From Actinomycetota bacterium (GTDB lineage: Bacteria > Actinomycetota > Actinomycetes > S36-B12): a DNA stretch of 64,000 bases. The notes below the pieces were generated by a model that was not told the DNA's origin, searched no databases, and was given only the letters and a program-made list of their open reading frames with translations. The DNA is taken from assembly GCA_030645615.1 (NCBI GenBank), contig JAUSNB010000025.1, positions 1-64,000 of the forward strand, written 5' to 3'. Every line of letters begins with the position of its first letter. The stretch's first letter is position 1. Shown here piece by piece: positions 9,176 to 19,328 of the stretch. Made by a program: the position numbers and the translations under genes.

Positions 9176-10059
9176 CCGTCGTCCCCGGGCAGCGTCGGCG
9201 GGTCCGACGATGGAAGGACAGGCGCCACGATGGCCGCCACCATCCCCGGCCCCACGTGCGCCCCGACCACGCCGCCCACGGCACATTCCACGACGTTCAT
9301 GCCGGGCAGCCGCGTGCGCAGGCTCGCGGCGAGCGTCGCCGCACGGTCGGGCGATCCCAGGTGCTGCACGGCGATCTCGATCTCGTGGTCCCCGGCGGCC
9401 TCGACGGCCAGGTCCGCCAGTCGGGCCAGCGCTCGTCCGGCCGTGCGCACCTGTTCCAGCGGCACGACGTGGCCGTCGACCACGCGCAGGAGCGGCTTCA
9501 CCTTGAGCGCGTGCCCCACGGCCGCCCTCGCGCTGGAGACGCGCCCGCCGCGGCGCAGGTACTCAAGCGTGTCGACGTAGAAGAAGACGGACGCCGCGGC
9601 GGCGCGTTCCTCCACCGCTCGCGCCACGTGGTCGGTGTCCGCGCCCGCCCGGGCGGCGCGGGCACCGCTCATGACCGCGAACCCCAGGCCCATGGCGATG
9701 GTGCGGCTGTCGATGACCCGCACAGGGACGTCGACCTCCTTGGCCGCCAGGGTGGCGGATTCATACGTCGCGGACATCGATGCCGACAGGGTCGCCACGA
9801 CGAGCTCGGTGGCCCCCGTCTCCATCGCTGCCGCGTACGCCTGGAGGAAGCGGGCCGGGGAGGGTCGCGACGTCGTGACCGGCTGCCACGCGGAAAGCGC
9901 CTCCGCGACGCGCTGGGCCTGCGCGTCCTCGGTCTCGTCATGCGGCTGGCCGGCCACGATGACCTGGACGGGGACGATCTGGATCCCCCACTCGGCCGCC
10001 CAGCCGGCGGGCAGGTAGCACGTCGAGTCGGCGATGACGGCGACTCGTGGCGCGTTCAT
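9172..10059 (-). CDS. DegV family fatty-acid-binding protein
   Basis: A 295-residue DegV-fold protein. It begins VAVIADSTCYLP, carries the TSRPSP motif that lines the lipid pocket and has the two-domain layout with VRVIDSRTIAMGLG and LEYLRRGGR. Family members bind fatty acids and in firmicutes serve as FakB partners of a fatty-acid kinase. Its translational coupling to plsY, which uses acyl-phosphate, supports a role in acyl supply (inference). No FakA kinase gene is seen in this window. Confidence 0.85.
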   Translation of the reverse strand: MNAPRVAVIADSTCYLPAGWAAEWGIQIVPVQVIVAGQPHDETEDAQAQRVAEALSAWQPVTTSRPSPARFLQAYAAAMETGATELVVATLSASMSATYESATLAAKEVDVPVRVIDSRTIAMGLGFAVMSGARAARAGADTDHVARAVEERAAAASVFFYVDTLEYLRRGGRVSSARAAVGHALKVKPLLRVVDGHVVPLEQVRTAGRALARLADLAVEAAGDHEIEIAVQHLGSPDRAATLAASLRTRLPGMNVVECAVGGVVGAHVGPGMVAAIVAPVLPSSDPPTLPGDDG

Positions 10060-10069
10060 GCCGTGCACC

Positions 10070-11266
10070 CTAGCCGCGGTCCAGCGCGCTCCGGAGGGAT
10101 GTCGCGGCGCTGGCCGGCACGACGCGCTCGACCGCGATGGTCGTCGAGCCGACCCACGTGGCCGCCTCATGCAGCGCTGCAGCGACTCCCGCGACTGCCC
10201 GGCCGGACGTGGACTCCATCGTCACGCGGCGAGCAACGAGCGTGCTGCCATCGCGTTTCGGGTCCACCCGCGCGACTAGGCGTCCTTGGTGAAGCACCGG
10301 CATGGCGAAGTACCCGTGCACTCGCTTGTGCGCCGGCGTGTAGGCCTCGAGCCGATGCTCCATGCCGAAGATCCGTTCCATCCGTTCGCGGTACCAGACG
10401 AGCGGGTCGAACGGCGACAGCAGCGTCGTGCGATGGCGGTCGCGCCCGCCGGCGGAAAGCCAGCCAAGGGCTTCCTGCGTGGCCCACGCAGCCGGCCAGC
10501 CGGGCACCGATACCGGCACCAGCCCGGCTTCCTCGGCGTGCCGGGCCACCGCGGCCTTGGGCAGCCGGTGCACGTCGGCGATGTCGCCCGCCGTACCCAC
10601 GCCCATCACCTGGGCGCCAGCGGCGACCAGCGCAGCATGGCATTCGTCGTCGGTCACGTCGTCATGGCGTAGCGCATCGGGCACCACCCGCTCGGCCAGG
10701 TCGTATGTCCGCCGCCAGCCGACCCGTTGCGACACGACGATCTCGCCGATGTCGAGCAGCCACTCGAGGGCGATCTTGGAGTCCGACCAGTCCCACCACT
10801 CGCTGCCGCGCTTGGCACCCCCGACATCGCTCGTGGTGATCGGCCCGCTGTCGCGGATCGTCCCCAGCAGCGCGGCCAGGTCCTGTCTGGGCACACCGTG
10901 CCAACGCTCGCCCTTGCGCAGGTAGTGCCGGCGCCGGAACGCGAAGTGGGGCCACGACTCCATCGGCAGGATGCACGCCGCATGCGACCAGTACTCGAAG
11001 GCGTGTGCGTCGCTCCAGTAGGCGTGCTCGATGGCCGTGCGGCGGACCGCGCCGTAGCGCGCGTAGGCGATCAGCTCATGGGACCGGGCGAGGACGGAGA
11101 TCGTGTCGAGCTGGACCGCGCCCAGCGAGCCGAGCATGGACCGAACGATCGATGACTGCCGCCAGGCCGACGCCTTGCTGGCGACGGCAGGCGAGGGCGC
11201 CGTCGCCAGCAGTCCCGCGAAGCGCAGCGCTGCACGCCGGGCGTCGTCGGGGGCGAGCTCGATCAC
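10070..11266 (-). CDS. YcaQ/AlkX-like winged-helix DNA glycosylase family protein
   Basis: A 398-residue HTH_42 (YcaQ-type) protein. The family includes DNA glycosylases that unhook interstrand crosslinks and use a QxD motif; here [15 protein letters not shown] provides Q-L-D. Further landmarks are [18 protein letters not shown] and [23 protein letters not shown] at 11266 overlaps the leuS stop (GTGA), which fixes the start. The activity is assigned by family only. Confidence 0.75.
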   Translation of the reverse strand: MIELAPDDARRAALRFAGLLATAPSPAVASKASAWRQSSIVRSMLGSLGAVQLDTISVLARSHELIAYARYGAVRRTAIEHAYWSDAHAFEYWSHAACILPMESWPHFAFRRRHYLRKGERWHGVPRQDLAALLGTIRDSGPITTSDVGGAKRGSEWWDWSDSKIALEWLLDIGEIVVSQRVGWRRTYDLAERVVPDALRHDDVTDDECHAALVAAGAQVMGVGTAGDIADVHRLPKAAVARHAEEAGLVPVSVPGWPAAWATQEALGWLSAGGRDRHRTTLLSPFDPLVWYRERMERIFGMEHRLEAYTPAHKRVHGYFAMPVLHQGRLVARVDPKRDGSTLVARRVTMESTSGRAVAGVAAALHEAATWVGSTTIAVERVVPASAATSLRSALDRG

Positions 11267-13740
11267 GCTGGGACGACGTTGACCAGCTTGGGCGCGCGGA
11301 CGATGACGGTGCGCACGGCACGGCCCTCGAGCGCCTTGACCAGGCCGGGTGAGGCCATGGCCAGCGCCCGCAGGTCCTCCTCGCCAATGCCCGGCGGTAC
11401 GTCGATGCGATCGCGCACCTTGCCGGCCACCTGGATCACGCACGTCACGGTCTCCTCGACCAGCAGTGCGGGGTCGACGGCCGGCCAGCCGGCCAGGGCC
11501 ACGGTCGGCTCGTGGCCGAGCCGGCTCCACATGTCCTCTGCGGTGTACGGCGCCACCAACGACAGCATGATCGCGACCGCCTCGGCGGCCTCCCGGACGG
11601 CCGGATCGGCGGCACCAGGCCCGGAATCGATCGCCTTGCGCGTGGCATTGACCAGTTCCATGGCGCGAGCCACGGCAACGTTGAACCGGAACGATTCCAC
11701 GGCGGTGGCTGCGTCGTGCAGCGCATGGTGCGTCGCCTTTCGCAGCCCGAGGTCGCCGGCAGCGGGATCCACGCCGGGCTCGCTCGCCACGTCGCCGGAC
11801 AGCCGCCACGCCCGTGCGAGGAATCTCTTGGACCCGGACGGGGACACCTCGGCCCAGTCGACGTCGTCCTCAGGCGGCCCCGCGAACACCATCGTCAGGC
11901 GCACGGCATCGACGCCGTGAACGGCGAGCTCATCCGAGAGCCGCACAAGGTTCCCGCGGCTCTTGCTCATGGCCGACCCGTCCATGACGACCATGCCCTG
12001 GTTCAGCAGGCGGGTGAACGGCTCGGTGAAGTCGACCAGCCCCATGTCGAACAGGACCTTGGTGAAGAACCTGCTGTACAGCAAGTGCAGGATCGCATGA
12101 GTCACGCCGCCGACGTACTGGTCGACAGGCAGCCATTCACGGACCAGGTCAGGGTCGAACGGCGCGGTGTCGTCCTGCGGGTTGGTGTACCGCAGGTAGT
12201 ACCACGAGGAGTCGACGAACGTGTCCATGGTGTCGGTGTCGCGGAGGGCCGGGCCACCGCACCGGGGACAGGCCGTGGCGACCCAGTCGGTGGCTCCGCC
12301 GAGGGGCGACGTGCCCTGCGGCTTGGGGTCCAGGCCCTCGACGGGCGGCAGCGTGACCGGCAGCTGGTCGAGAGGCACGGGCACCTCGCCGCACGACGCA
12401 CAGTGGACGATGGGGATGGGGGTGCCCCAGTACCGCTGCCGCGAGATCAGCCAGTCGCGCAGCCGGTAGTTGACGGCGGGGCGGCCGGTGCCGCGCTCCT
12501 CGAGCACCTCGATGATCGCGGCAATGGCCTCGGCCTTGCACAGCCCGTCCAGCGGCCCGGAGTTGACGTGCGGACCGTCGTCCGCCGTCGCCTCCCCCGT
12601 CACGGCGGGATCGGCCTCGCTCGCGACGACGACGCGCACGGGGAGCCCGAAGGCGCGCGCGAAGTCCAGGTCGCGCTGGTCGTGGGCCGGAACGGCCATG
12701 ATCGCGCCGGTGCCGTAGTCGGACAGGACGTAGTCGGAGGCCCAGATCGGGATGCGCTCCCCGTTGACGGGATTGACGGCGTACCGATGGAGGAACACTC
12801 CAGACTTCGCCCGGGCGGAGTCCATGCGATCGACGTCAGACAGCCGCTTGACCCGCTCGAGGTACGCAGCGAACTCGGACTCCGCCTCGGTCCCGGTGGC
12901 CAGCTCGGCCGCGAGGTCGGAGTCGGCCGCGACCACGAAGAAGGTCGCCCCGTACAGGGTGTCGGGCCGGGTCGTGTAGACGGTGACGGGCTCGTCCCGG
13001 CCCTCGACCGCGAACTGCACCTCGGCCCCCGTGGAGCGACCGATCCAGTTCCGCTGCATGAGCAGCACCTTTTCCGGCCATGCCCCCTCAAGCTGCTGCA
13101 TGTCCTCCAGCAGCCGGTCCGCGTAGTCGGTGATCCGGAAGTACCACTGGTTCAGCTTCTTCTTGGTGACCGGCGTGTCACAGCGCTCGCACAGCCCCGC
13201 GACGACCTGCTCGTTGGCGAGCACGGTCTGGTCCTTCGGGCACCAGTTGACCGCGCTGTCCTTGCGGTACGCCAGGCCCCGCTCGTACATCTGCAGGAAG
13301 AGCCACTGGTTCCAGCGATAGAACTCGGGGTCACACGTGTTGAGCAACCGGTCCCAGTCGAATGAGCAGGCATATCTGCGCATCGACGACTTCTGCTGCT
13401 CGATGTTCTCGTAGGTCCACCGGACGGGGTCCTCGCCGTTCTTGATCGCCGCATTCTCCGCGGGCAGCCCGAAGGCATCCCATCCGATCGGGTGCATCAC
13501 GTTGAATCCCCGCTGCACCCAGTAGCGGGCGATGACATCGCCGAGCGCGTAGGCCTCGGCGTGGCCCATGTGCAGGTCGCCCGAGGGGTACGGGAACATG
13601 TCGAGGACGTACTTGCGCGGACGCTCGTCGTCGGGCCGGCCCGACCGGAACGGCGCCATCTCGTCCCAGACGGGCAGCCAGCGATCCTGGATCGAGGCGA
13701 AGTCGTAGGCCTCGCGGCCGTCGTCCGGGCTCTCTGACAT
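11263..13740 (-). CDS. leuS: Leucyl-tRNA synthetase
   Basis: An 825-residue class I synthetase that charges tRNA-Leu. HIGH box HMGH (57-60) follows FPYPSGDL; the KMSKS loop reads AMSKS at about residue 588, with the first Lys replaced by Ala, as tolerated in some LeuRS. The CP1 editing region (STGAEVQF, then [12 protein letters not shown]) and zinc-ribbon cysteines ([23 protein letters not shown]) are present. ATG at 13740 has GAGGAAG 8 nt upstream and is preferred over an ATG eight codons earlier. Confidence 0.92.
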   Translation of the reverse strand: MSESPDDGREAYDFASIQDRWLPVWDEMAPFRSGRPDDERPRKYVLDMFPYPSGDLHMGHAEAYALGDVIARYWVQRGFNVMHPIGWDAFGLPAENAAIKNGEDPVRWTYENIEQQKSSMRRYACSFDWDRLLNTCDPEFYRWNQWLFLQMYERGLAYRKDSAVNWCPKDQTVLANEQVVAGLCERCDTPVTKKKLNQWYFRITDYADRLLEDMQQLEGAWPEKVLLMQRNWIGRSTGAEVQFAVEGRDEPVTVYTTRPDTLYGATFFVVAADSDLAAELATGTEAESEFAAYLERVKRLSDVDRMDSARAKSGVFLHRYAVNPVNGERIPIWASDYVLSDYGTGAIMAVPAHDQRDLDFARAFGLPVRVVVASEADPAVTGEATADDGPHVNSGPLDGLCKAEAIAAIIEVLEERGTGRPAVNYRLRDWLISRQRYWGTPIPIVHCASCGEVPVPLDQLPVTLPPVEGLDPKPQGTSPLGGATDWVATACPRCGGPALRDTDTMDTFVDSSWYYLRYTNPQDDTAPFDPDLVREWLPVDQYVGGVTHAILHLLYSRFFTKVLFDMGLVDFTEPFTRLLNQGMVVMDGSAMSKSRGNLVRLSDELAVHGVDAVRLTMVFAGPPEDDVDWAEVSPSGSKRFLARAWRLSGDVASEPGVDPAAGDLGLRKATHHALHDAATAVESFRFNVAVARAMELVNATRKAIDSGPGAADPAVREAAEAVAIMLSLVAPYTAEDMWSRLGHEPTVALAGWPAVDPALLVEETVTCVIQVAGKVRDRIDVPPGIGEEDLRALAMASPGLVKALEGRAVRTVIVRAPKLVNVVPA

Positions 13741-13800
13741 CAGTGGCGCTTCCTCGGCTGGCATGTCTTGGGTGAGGGACGAGTCTATCGACCGCGGCGG

Positions 13801-13806
13801 TAGCCT
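13801..13806 (+). promoter_or_regulatory. Leaderless -10 element of DMT transporter
   Basis: TAGCCT ends 6 nt before the GTG start at 13813. No ribosome-binding site is present, so the mRNA is probably leaderless. Confidence 0.4.
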
Positions 13807-13812
13807 TCGGCG

Positions 13813-14691
13813 GTGTCCCGACGCGGCTGGATCCTGTTCGCGTCATTGGGACTGATCTGGGGACTGCCCTACCTGCTGATCAAGGTCGGGGTCGAGTGGC
13901 TGTCCACGCCGATGGTGGTCTTCGCCCGGCTCGCGATCGCCGCCGTCATCCTGCTGCCGATCGCCGTCGCGACCCGCCAGGTGGGGCAGTTGCGGGGCCA
14001 TTGGCGCTGGGTCATCGCGTTCGCCCTCGTCGAGATGACCTTGACATGGTGGGCCCTCACCTGGGCCGAGGAGCGGATCTCCAGTTCCCTCGCCGGACTG
14101 TTCATCGCGACGGTTCCGCTGGTCACGGCACTGCTGGCCCGAAGGCTCGGGCTCGACGATCGACTGACCGGCACCCGCCTGGTGGGGCTCGCGGTCGGCT
14201 TCATCGGCGTCGGGGCGCTCGTGGGCCTGGACGTCAGCGGGGGCGACCTGCTCGCCATCGCCGCCCTCGTCGTGACGGTGGTCGGCTACTCGATCGGCCC
14301 GATCATCGTGGACCGCCGGCTGCAGGGCGTCCCCAGCCTGGCGGTCATCGCCGTCTCGCTGACCATCAACGCGCTCATCTACGCGCCCTTCGCCTGGGTC
14401 ACCCGGCCAACCGAGCCGGTGCCGGCCCAGGCCTGGTGGGCCGTGGTCCTGCTTGGCGCCGTCTGCACGGCCGCCGCGTTCATGATCTTCTTCGCCCTCA
14501 TCGCCGAAGTCGGGCCATCGCGCACCACCTTGATCACGTACGTCAACCCGGCCGTCGCGGTCGTGCTCGGCATCGTCATCCTCGACGAGCCGATGACGCT
14601 CGGGATCGCGATCGGGTTCCCGCTCGTTCTCCTCGGCTCATGGCTCGCCACGCGCAGGGCTCCCGCGGTGGAGTCCGAGCCGCACGCGTGA
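13813..14691 (+). CDS. EamA/DMT family transporter
   Basis: A 292-residue membrane protein with about ten helices in two EamA repeats (start [14 protein letters not shown]; second repeat [20 protein letters not shown]). Such proteins usually export metabolites or amino acids; the substrate cannot be read from sequence. It starts at GTG 13813 next to a TANNNT element. It runs tail-to-tail into the next gene with 7 bp between stops. Confidence 0.82.
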   Translation: MSRRGWILFASLGLIWGLPYLLIKVGVEWLSTPMVVFARLAIAAVILLPIAVATRQVGQLRGHWRWVIAFALVEMTLTWWALTWAEERISSSLAGLFIATVPLVTALLARRLGLDDRLTGTRLVGLAVGFIGVGALVGLDVSGGDLLAIAALVVTVVGYSIGPIIVDRRLQGVPSLAVIAVSLTINALIYAPFAWVTRPTEPVPAQAWWAVVLLGAVCTAAAFMIFFALIAEVGPSRTTLITYVNPAVAVVLGIVILDEPMTLGIAIGFPLVLLGSWLATRRAPAVESEPHA

Positions 14692-14698
14692 CCCGCGA

Positions 14699-15217
14699 CT
14701 AGCGCGCGTTCTTGAAGATCAGCCGCGTCTTGTAGAAGCCGTTCGCCATCAGCGTCTGCTTCGCCACGCCCGTCGCCCCCGCGTAGAAGCCCGTGCCGCC
14801 GACGATCGCCACGGTGTTCTCCGTCCCTGACGCCGGCGCGGAGCCCACCGGCCAGAAGTCGATGCCCGACGTCATGATCGAGCCGTTACCCAGAGTGATG
14901 GTGCAGGAGTTCTGGACCTTCCGCATGCCGGTCGCCGGGTTGATCGACAGGATCGTGTGGCTTGCCGAGAAGGTGCCGATCTGGTCGCCCTGGGCATCCT
15001 CGATGGTCCCGTTCGACACGCGGACCTGGCCGACCGCCTCGTTCGCGTACGTGCTCCCGTCGACCGGGACGACCTGCTTGAAGACGGTCTGGACGTTTCC
15101 GCAGCACGCGGGCGCCGCTGGGGCCGACGCGGAAGCCCCCGGCGCTGTCAGCACGAGCAGCCAGGCGCCTACGACGGCCAGCAGCAGGGCCATGGGACGG
15201 CGGGTCGACGACGGCAT
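14699..15217 (-). CDS. Secreted allene-oxide-cyclase-barrel-like protein
   Basis: A 172-residue exported protein. ATG 15217 has TTGGAGG 5 nt upstream and opens a signal peptide cut near GASA-SAPAA. The mature part has repeated beta strands ending GGTGFYAGATGVAKQTLMANG, the pattern of the AOC/dirigent-type eight-stranded barrel. The role of bacterial members is unknown. Two adjacent Cys near the mature N terminus (PACCGN) and one later Cys could form a disulphide. It diverges from the second DMT transporter. Confidence 0.72.
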   Translation of the reverse strand: MPSSTRRPMALLLAVVGAWLLVLTAPGASASAPAAPACCGNVQTVFKQVVPVDGSTYANEAVGQVRVSNGTIEDAQGDQIGTFSASHTILSINPATGMRKVQNSCTITLGNGSIMTSGIDFWPVGSAPASGTENTVAIVGGTGFYAGATGVAKQTLMANGFYKTRLIFKNAR

Positions 15218-15299
15218 GAGGGCCTCCAAGGTTCCTGGGCGGAGTGGACGTCGCCGAGAGTAGCGCCGGCCCCCGGGTAGTGCACTATCTATCCTCACC

Positions 15300-16178
15300 A
15301 TGGCACCCGTACTCGACAAGGCCCCCGCGTGGTCCCTCGCGGTCGTGGCCATGCTGTCCGTGCAACTCGGCGCCGCGATCTCGGTTGGCCTCTTCGACGA
15401 CATCGGGGTTGCCGGCACCGCGTGGCTGCGGCTGACCCTCGGCGCCCTCGGTTTCGTCCTCATTGCGCGGCCCCGCTACTGGACGTGGACCTGGCGGCAG
15501 CTTCGCGCCCCGGTCCTGCTCGGGGTCGTCTCGGCCGGGATGACCCTCAGCTTCCTCGCGGCGATCAACCTCCTCCCCCTGGGCACGGTGGTCGCCATCG
15601 AGTTCCTCGGCCCCCTCACGGTGGCTGCCGTGCACAGCCGCAGTCGCCGCGCGCTCGCCTGGCCGGCGCTGGCCCTCATCGGGGTCGTGCTCCTCACCGA
15701 GCCGTGGCACGAGATCCCGAGCGTGGCCGGTGTCGCCTTTGCCCTGCTCGCGGCCGTCGGTTGGGGGCTGTACATCGTCATCACCCCGCACGTCGGTGAC
15801 CGTTTCGCCGGAGTGGACGGACTGGCGATCGCGCTGCCCGTGGCCGCGCTGGTCACTGCCTTCGTCGGCCTGCCGCAGGCATGGGGGCACATCAACCTGC
15901 AGGTGCTCCTCGTGGGACTGGCTGCCGCGCTCCTGCTGCCACTCATCCCGTGGACACTGGAGCTCTACGCCCTTCGCCGCCTCACGAAGTCAGCCTTCGG
16001 GACCCTCATGGCAGTCGAGCCGGCGATCGCGCTAGGCATCGGGGCGACGGTGCTGCACCAAATACCCACCGCGCCGCAGCTCGTCGGAATCGGCTGCGTC
16101 GTGCTGGCAGGGATCGCAGCGGAGCGCACCGGGCGGCGCGATGCCGACCTGCCGAGCCTGGAGTCGCCGATCAACTGA
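15300..16178 (+). CDS. EamA family transporter (RhtA-like)
   Basis: A 292-residue, roughly ten-helix DMT exporter. It resembles RhtA-type threonine/homoserine exporters in the LSVQLGAAISVGLFDDIG start and the LLPLGTVVAIEFLGPLTVA helix; the substrate is inferred from that likeness only. It is a paralogue-level neighbour of the transporter at 13.8 kb but not a close copy. Its stop lies 3 bp from the 3' end of a tRNA gene on the other strand. Confidence 0.82.
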   Translation: MAPVLDKAPAWSLAVVAMLSVQLGAAISVGLFDDIGVAGTAWLRLTLGALGFVLIARPRYWTWTWRQLRAPVLLGVVSAGMTLSFLAAINLLPLGTVVAIEFLGPLTVAAVHSRSRRALAWPALALIGVVLLTEPWHEIPSVAGVAFALLAAVGWGLYIVITPHVGDRFAGVDGLAIALPVAALVTAFVGLPQAWGHINLQVLLVGLAAALLLPLIPWTLELYALRRLTKSAFGTLMAVEPAIALGIGATVLHQIPTAPQLVGIGCVVLAGIAAERTGRRDADLPSLESPIN

Positions 16179-16179
16179 G

Positions 16180-16254
<75 letters not shown>

Positions 16255-16285
16255 TTACGGGAGACAGAAGCATATAAGACGCGCG

Positions 16286-16930
16286 TCAACGATCATCCGC
16301 GAGGGCTTCGACCGGGAGCGACTTCGCGTTGTACTCCTGCAGCCGCCAGGCCGGCCCGTAGCCGGTGCTGTTCTCCTGCAGGACCGACCAGGCGGCGTTC
16401 GCCAGCACGCCCAACGCGGCCCAGTGATCCGGGGGCAGCCCCACCAGCATTCCGATGGCGGCGCGGGCCGAGCCACCATGCGTCGCGACGATCAAGGTGC
16501 CTGATTCCGCGAGCGCGTCGGCGGCCGGCTGCACCGCCGCCACCATCCGCTCGGCCACCTCGACACGGGTTTCCCCGCCGCCCGGGCGCAGGTCGGAGCC
16601 CGCTGCCCACGTCGACAGCTCCCCCGGGAAACGCTGATCGATCTCCGCCCTCGACAGGCCCTCCCACTGCCCTGCCCAGGTCTCCCGGAGCCGCTGGTCG
16701 GCCTCCACGGCTAGGCCGGTCACGTCGGCTAGCGCCTGGGCGGTGGCGGCGGCACGGGAGAGGTCGGACGAGATGATCCGGGCCGGATCGAGCAGGGCGA
16801 GCGCCCGGGCCGCCCGCACGACCTGGACCAGGCCGACCTCGTCGAGCGGGACGTTGGACTGGCCTTGGAACCGCTGCTGCGCGTTCCAGGACGTCCGTCC
16901 GTGACGCCAGAAGACGATGCGCCGCTTCAT
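16286..16930 (-). CDS. Histidine phosphatase family protein
   Basis: A 214-residue phosphoglycerate-mutase-like phosphatase. The phospho-acceptor motif is FWRHGRTSWN (His10), the SSDLSRAAATAQ helix follows, and the second catalytic His is in IVATHGGSARAA. Members act on sugar phosphates, nucleotides or polyphosphorylated metabolites; the substrate here is unknown. It lies 10 bp downstream of rsfS, a pairing found in many actinobacteria. Confidence 0.87.
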   Translation of the reverse strand: MKRRIVFWRHGRTSWNAQQRFQGQSNVPLDEVGLVQVVRAARALALLDPARIISSDLSRAAATAQALADVTGLAVEADQRLRETWAGQWEGLSRAEIDQRFPGELSTWAAGSDLRPGGGETRVEVAERMVAAVQPAADALAESGTLIVATHGGSARAAIGMLVGLPPDHWAALGVLANAAWSVLQENSTGYGPAWRLQEYNAKSLPVEALADDR

Positions 16931-16940
16931 GCCGGCGCCG

Positions 16941-17348
16941 TTACTCGGCGGGCTCGACGCGCCGCCGACCCTGATGGACCTCGGCCGGCAGGGCGATCAG
17001 CGGGCAGTCCTTCCAGAGGCGCTCGATGGCGTAGTGGATCCGCTCCTCGGCCAGCTGGACGTGGACGACGATGTCGCCGAAGTCCAGGAGGACCCAGCGC
17101 CCCTCGCCCTCACCCTCGCGACGAAGCGGCTTGGACCCCAGCCCATGCAGGCGCTCCTCGACGGCATCGACCACCGCGCGTACCTGCCGGTCGTTGGCGG
17201 CCGAGCACAGCAAGAAGACGTCCGTGATGACGAGCTTCTCGCTGACGTCGATGGCGACGATCTCCTCGGCCATCTTGTCCGAGGCGGCCTGCGCCGCGGC
17301 AATCGCCAGGGTCGCGGCTTCGGGGCTTGCGGTCACGGGCTTCCTCAC
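16941..17348 (-). CDS. rsfS: Ribosome silencing factor RsfS
   Basis: A 135-residue member of the RsfS/DUF143 family, which binds ribosomal protein L14 and blocks subunit joining in slow growth. The core DVSEKLVITDVFLLCSA and the WVLLDFGDIVVHV strand are characteristic. The start is taken as GTG 17348; an alternative GTG four codons in (17336) has AGGAAG only 3 nt before it. It lies in the conserved nadD - LCP-like - rsfS - phosphatase order. Confidence 0.9.
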   Translation of the reverse strand: MRKPVTASPEAATLAIAAAQAASDKMAEEIVAIDVSEKLVITDVFLLCSAANDRQVRAVVDAVEERLHGLGSKPLRREGEGEGRWVLLDFGDIVVHVQLAEERIHYAIERLWKDCPLIALPAEVHQGRRRVEPAE

Positions 17349-17386
17349 GTCGAGCGGGTGTTCAGCCTCTCACACCGGCTGGGGCG

Positions 17387-18481
17387 TCACTCGACCCGGA
17401 AGTCCGGGCCCAGCACCACGCGCACATCGACGGTGGGGTCGGGACTGCCCGACACGACGACGGCCGAGCTGGGCAGGCCCAGCGCCGCCGCAACCTCCTC
17501 ACCGCGGGCCACTGCCTCCGTGGACGGATCCGGCACGAGCACCTCGGTCGTCGTCGCCGTCCCCGGGAGCGCGCTCCAGAGCACGGCACCGAACCCCGAC
17601 TCGTTCAGGACGAGCCGCGCCGAGGTGGCCGCGCCGAGGGTGGTCCCGCCGCGCTCGACCACCACCCGCACCTGGCCTGCGTGCCCGGGCTGGAGCAGCG
17701 CCTGCGGGAACAGGCGTCGGACGGCCGCATCGGCATCGGGCTGCCGGGCCACGGCTACCTGCTCGTCACCGGCGCGCACGTGCGTCGCGGCCAGGACCTC
17801 ACGATGGGTGGGCTGGCTGGAGATGCCGGCCACCAGCAAGGACAGCACGTACGCGGCGTCATCGTTGGTGACCGACGTGTGCGCCATGGAGCCCAGGCTG
17901 GTCAGGAGCTGGCCCAGGGCATCCCGGTCCTTGGGAAGCGACGCCAGGATCCGGCCCAGCATCAGCGGGAACGACGACGGGCTCAGCGCGTGGGAAGGAT
18001 CCACCGCGCCGCTCAGGGAATCCAGCAGCCCGATCCATGCCAGCCGGTCCAGGGCCAGGGTCGCGTCGATCTGGACGCCCAGCAGGACCTCCAGCGGCCC
18101 CTGGGCCCCCACTGGCCCGGCCGGCCCGGAGACCTCCTCCAGCCGCACCGGAGGCACCGTGGGCAGCAGGAGGTCGCGCGGCAGGATCAACTCGGCGATG
18201 AACCCGGTCCCGCCGCCCACGCCGAGCAGCGCGTTGCTGACGGTCCCCCCGCCCTCGTCGCGCACCTGGATCAGCATGGTCACCTGGCGCCGCTCCTCCA
18301 CCGGGAGGAGGTCCGGCGCCGGGGTCAAGCTGGACGACTCGGTCGGGACCTGCACGGCGACCCGGTTGCGGGCCACGACGAGGCCGGTCACGACCGTGGC
18401 GGCAATCACGACCGCTGCCACGACCGCCATGAGGCGCCAGGGAAAGGGGTATACGTGCTCGTCGGTCACCACGTGGCCCAC
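17387..18481 (-). CDS. Membrane protein with degenerate LCP and LytR_C domains
   Basis: A protein of about 364 residues with a short cytoplasmic N terminus and one membrane helix (LMAVVAAVVIAATVVTGLVV). The extracytoplasmic part resembles LytR-CpsA-Psr: ELILPRDLLLP matches the VSIPRDL strand of LCP ligases, but the aspartates and most arginines of the active site are missing. The last 90 residues (VRVVVERGG...VDVRVVLGPDF) match the LytR C-terminal domain. It is probably a non-catalytic LCP relative acting at the cell wall. The start could be GTG 18481, 18472 or 18469. Confidence 0.75.
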   Translation of the reverse strand: MGHVVTDEHVYPFPWRLMAVVAAVVIAATVVTGLVVARNRVAVQVPTESSSLTPAPDLLPVEERRQVTMLIQVRDEGGGTVSNALLGVGGGTGFIAELILPRDLLLPTVPPVRLEEVSGPAGPVGAQGPLEVLLGVQIDATLALDRLAWIGLLDSLSGAVDPSHALSPSSFPLMLGRILASLPKDRDALGQLLTSLGSMAHTSVTNDDAAYVLSLLVAGISSQPTHREVLAATHVRAGDEQVAVARQPDADAAVRRLFPQALLQPGHAGQVRVVVERGGTTLGAATSARLVLNESGFGAVLWSALPGTATTTEVLVPDPSTEAVARGEEVAAALGLPSSAVVVSGSPDPTVDVRVVLGPDFRVE

Positions 18482-18482
18482 G

Positions 18483-19091
18483 TCACGGTGCGGCGTAGAG
18501 GCGATGCTTGGCGATGAGGTGGGCTACCCCGTCCGGGACGAGGTAGCCGATCGGCTCACCGCGCGCGACCCGGGCCCGCACGTCGGTCGACGAGATGGCC
18601 AGGGCCGGGACCTCGACGAGGGTTGCCGAGCCGGCGGCCAGGCCGGGGTCGCGCAGGACATGGCCCGGCCGCGTGACTCCGATGAGGTGGGCGCGCTCGA
18701 GGATGCCGTCGGGGTCGCGCCAGGCCACCACCTCGGCCAGGGCATCCGCACCGGTGATGAAGAACCAGTCGGCCGTGTCCTGCGGATGCGCCCGGCCGAA
18801 GCCGGCCTGAAGGTCGCGGAGCGTGTCGACCGTGTACGTCGGCCCGGGGCGATCGATGTCCACGCGGGTCACGTCGAACCGCGCGTCGCCGGCCGTGGCG
18901 ACCACGGTCATGAGGTAGCGCAGCTCGGGCGAGGCCGCGTTCGCGGACTGCTTGTGCCAGGCCTGTCCCGTCGGGCTGAACAGGACCCGATCCAGGGAGA
19001 AGCGGTGGGCGACCTCGGACGCGGCCACGAGGTGCCCGTGGTGGATGGGATCGAACGACCCGCCCATGACGCCGATGCGGCTATGGGTCAC
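18483..19091 (-). CDS. nadD: Nicotinate-nucleotide adenylyltransferase
   Basis: A 202-residue enzyme that adenylylates nicotinate mononucleotide in NAD synthesis. The nucleotidyltransferase motif GGSFDPIHHGHL is at the N terminus, and the second motif ISSTDVR is near the C terminus. The GTG start at 19091 gives the usual short lead to the GGSFDP loop. One base separates its stop from the GTG of the next gene, so they are cotranscribed. Confidence 0.93.
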   Translation of the reverse strand: MTHSRIGVMGGSFDPIHHGHLVAASEVAHRFSLDRVLFSPTGQAWHKQSANAASPELRYLMTVVATAGDARFDVTRVDIDRPGPTYTVDTLRDLQAGFGRAHPQDTADWFFITGADALAEVVAWRDPDGILERAHLIGVTRPGHVLRDPGLAAGSATLVEVPALAISSTDVRARVARGEPIGYLVPDGVAHLIAKHRLYAAP

Positions 19092-19125
19092 GGGTTGACT
19101 CCGGGGGCTGCGGGGAGGCTCCCCG

Positions 19126-19272
19126 TCAGTCGCCGACCTTGATCATCATGGTCACGACGAGGAGCGCGCACAGCACGACGAACGACGCGACCCCGAAGAC
19201 GTAGGGCGAGACCTGGGTGCCCTCGGCAGCCGCCTCCTCGCTCATCGCGATAGCGGTGGTGATGACGCTCAT
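19126..19272 (-). CDS. Small single-helix membrane protein
   Basis: A 48-residue protein. ATG 19272 has a very strong ribosome-binding site (GGGGGAGGA, 5 nt spacer), good evidence for translation. After a polar N terminus it has SPYVFGVASFVVLCALL leading into one membrane helix. Similar small proteins sit between proA and nadD in other actinobacteria. The function is unknown. Confidence 0.78.
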   Translation of the reverse strand: MSVITTAIAMSEEAAAEGTQVSPYVFGVASFVVLCALLVVTMMIKVGD

Positions 19273-19328
19273 CGGGATCCTCCCCCTGTCCTGGTCCGGG
19301 CCAGCCTCACTGTAGCGGCACCGCCACG

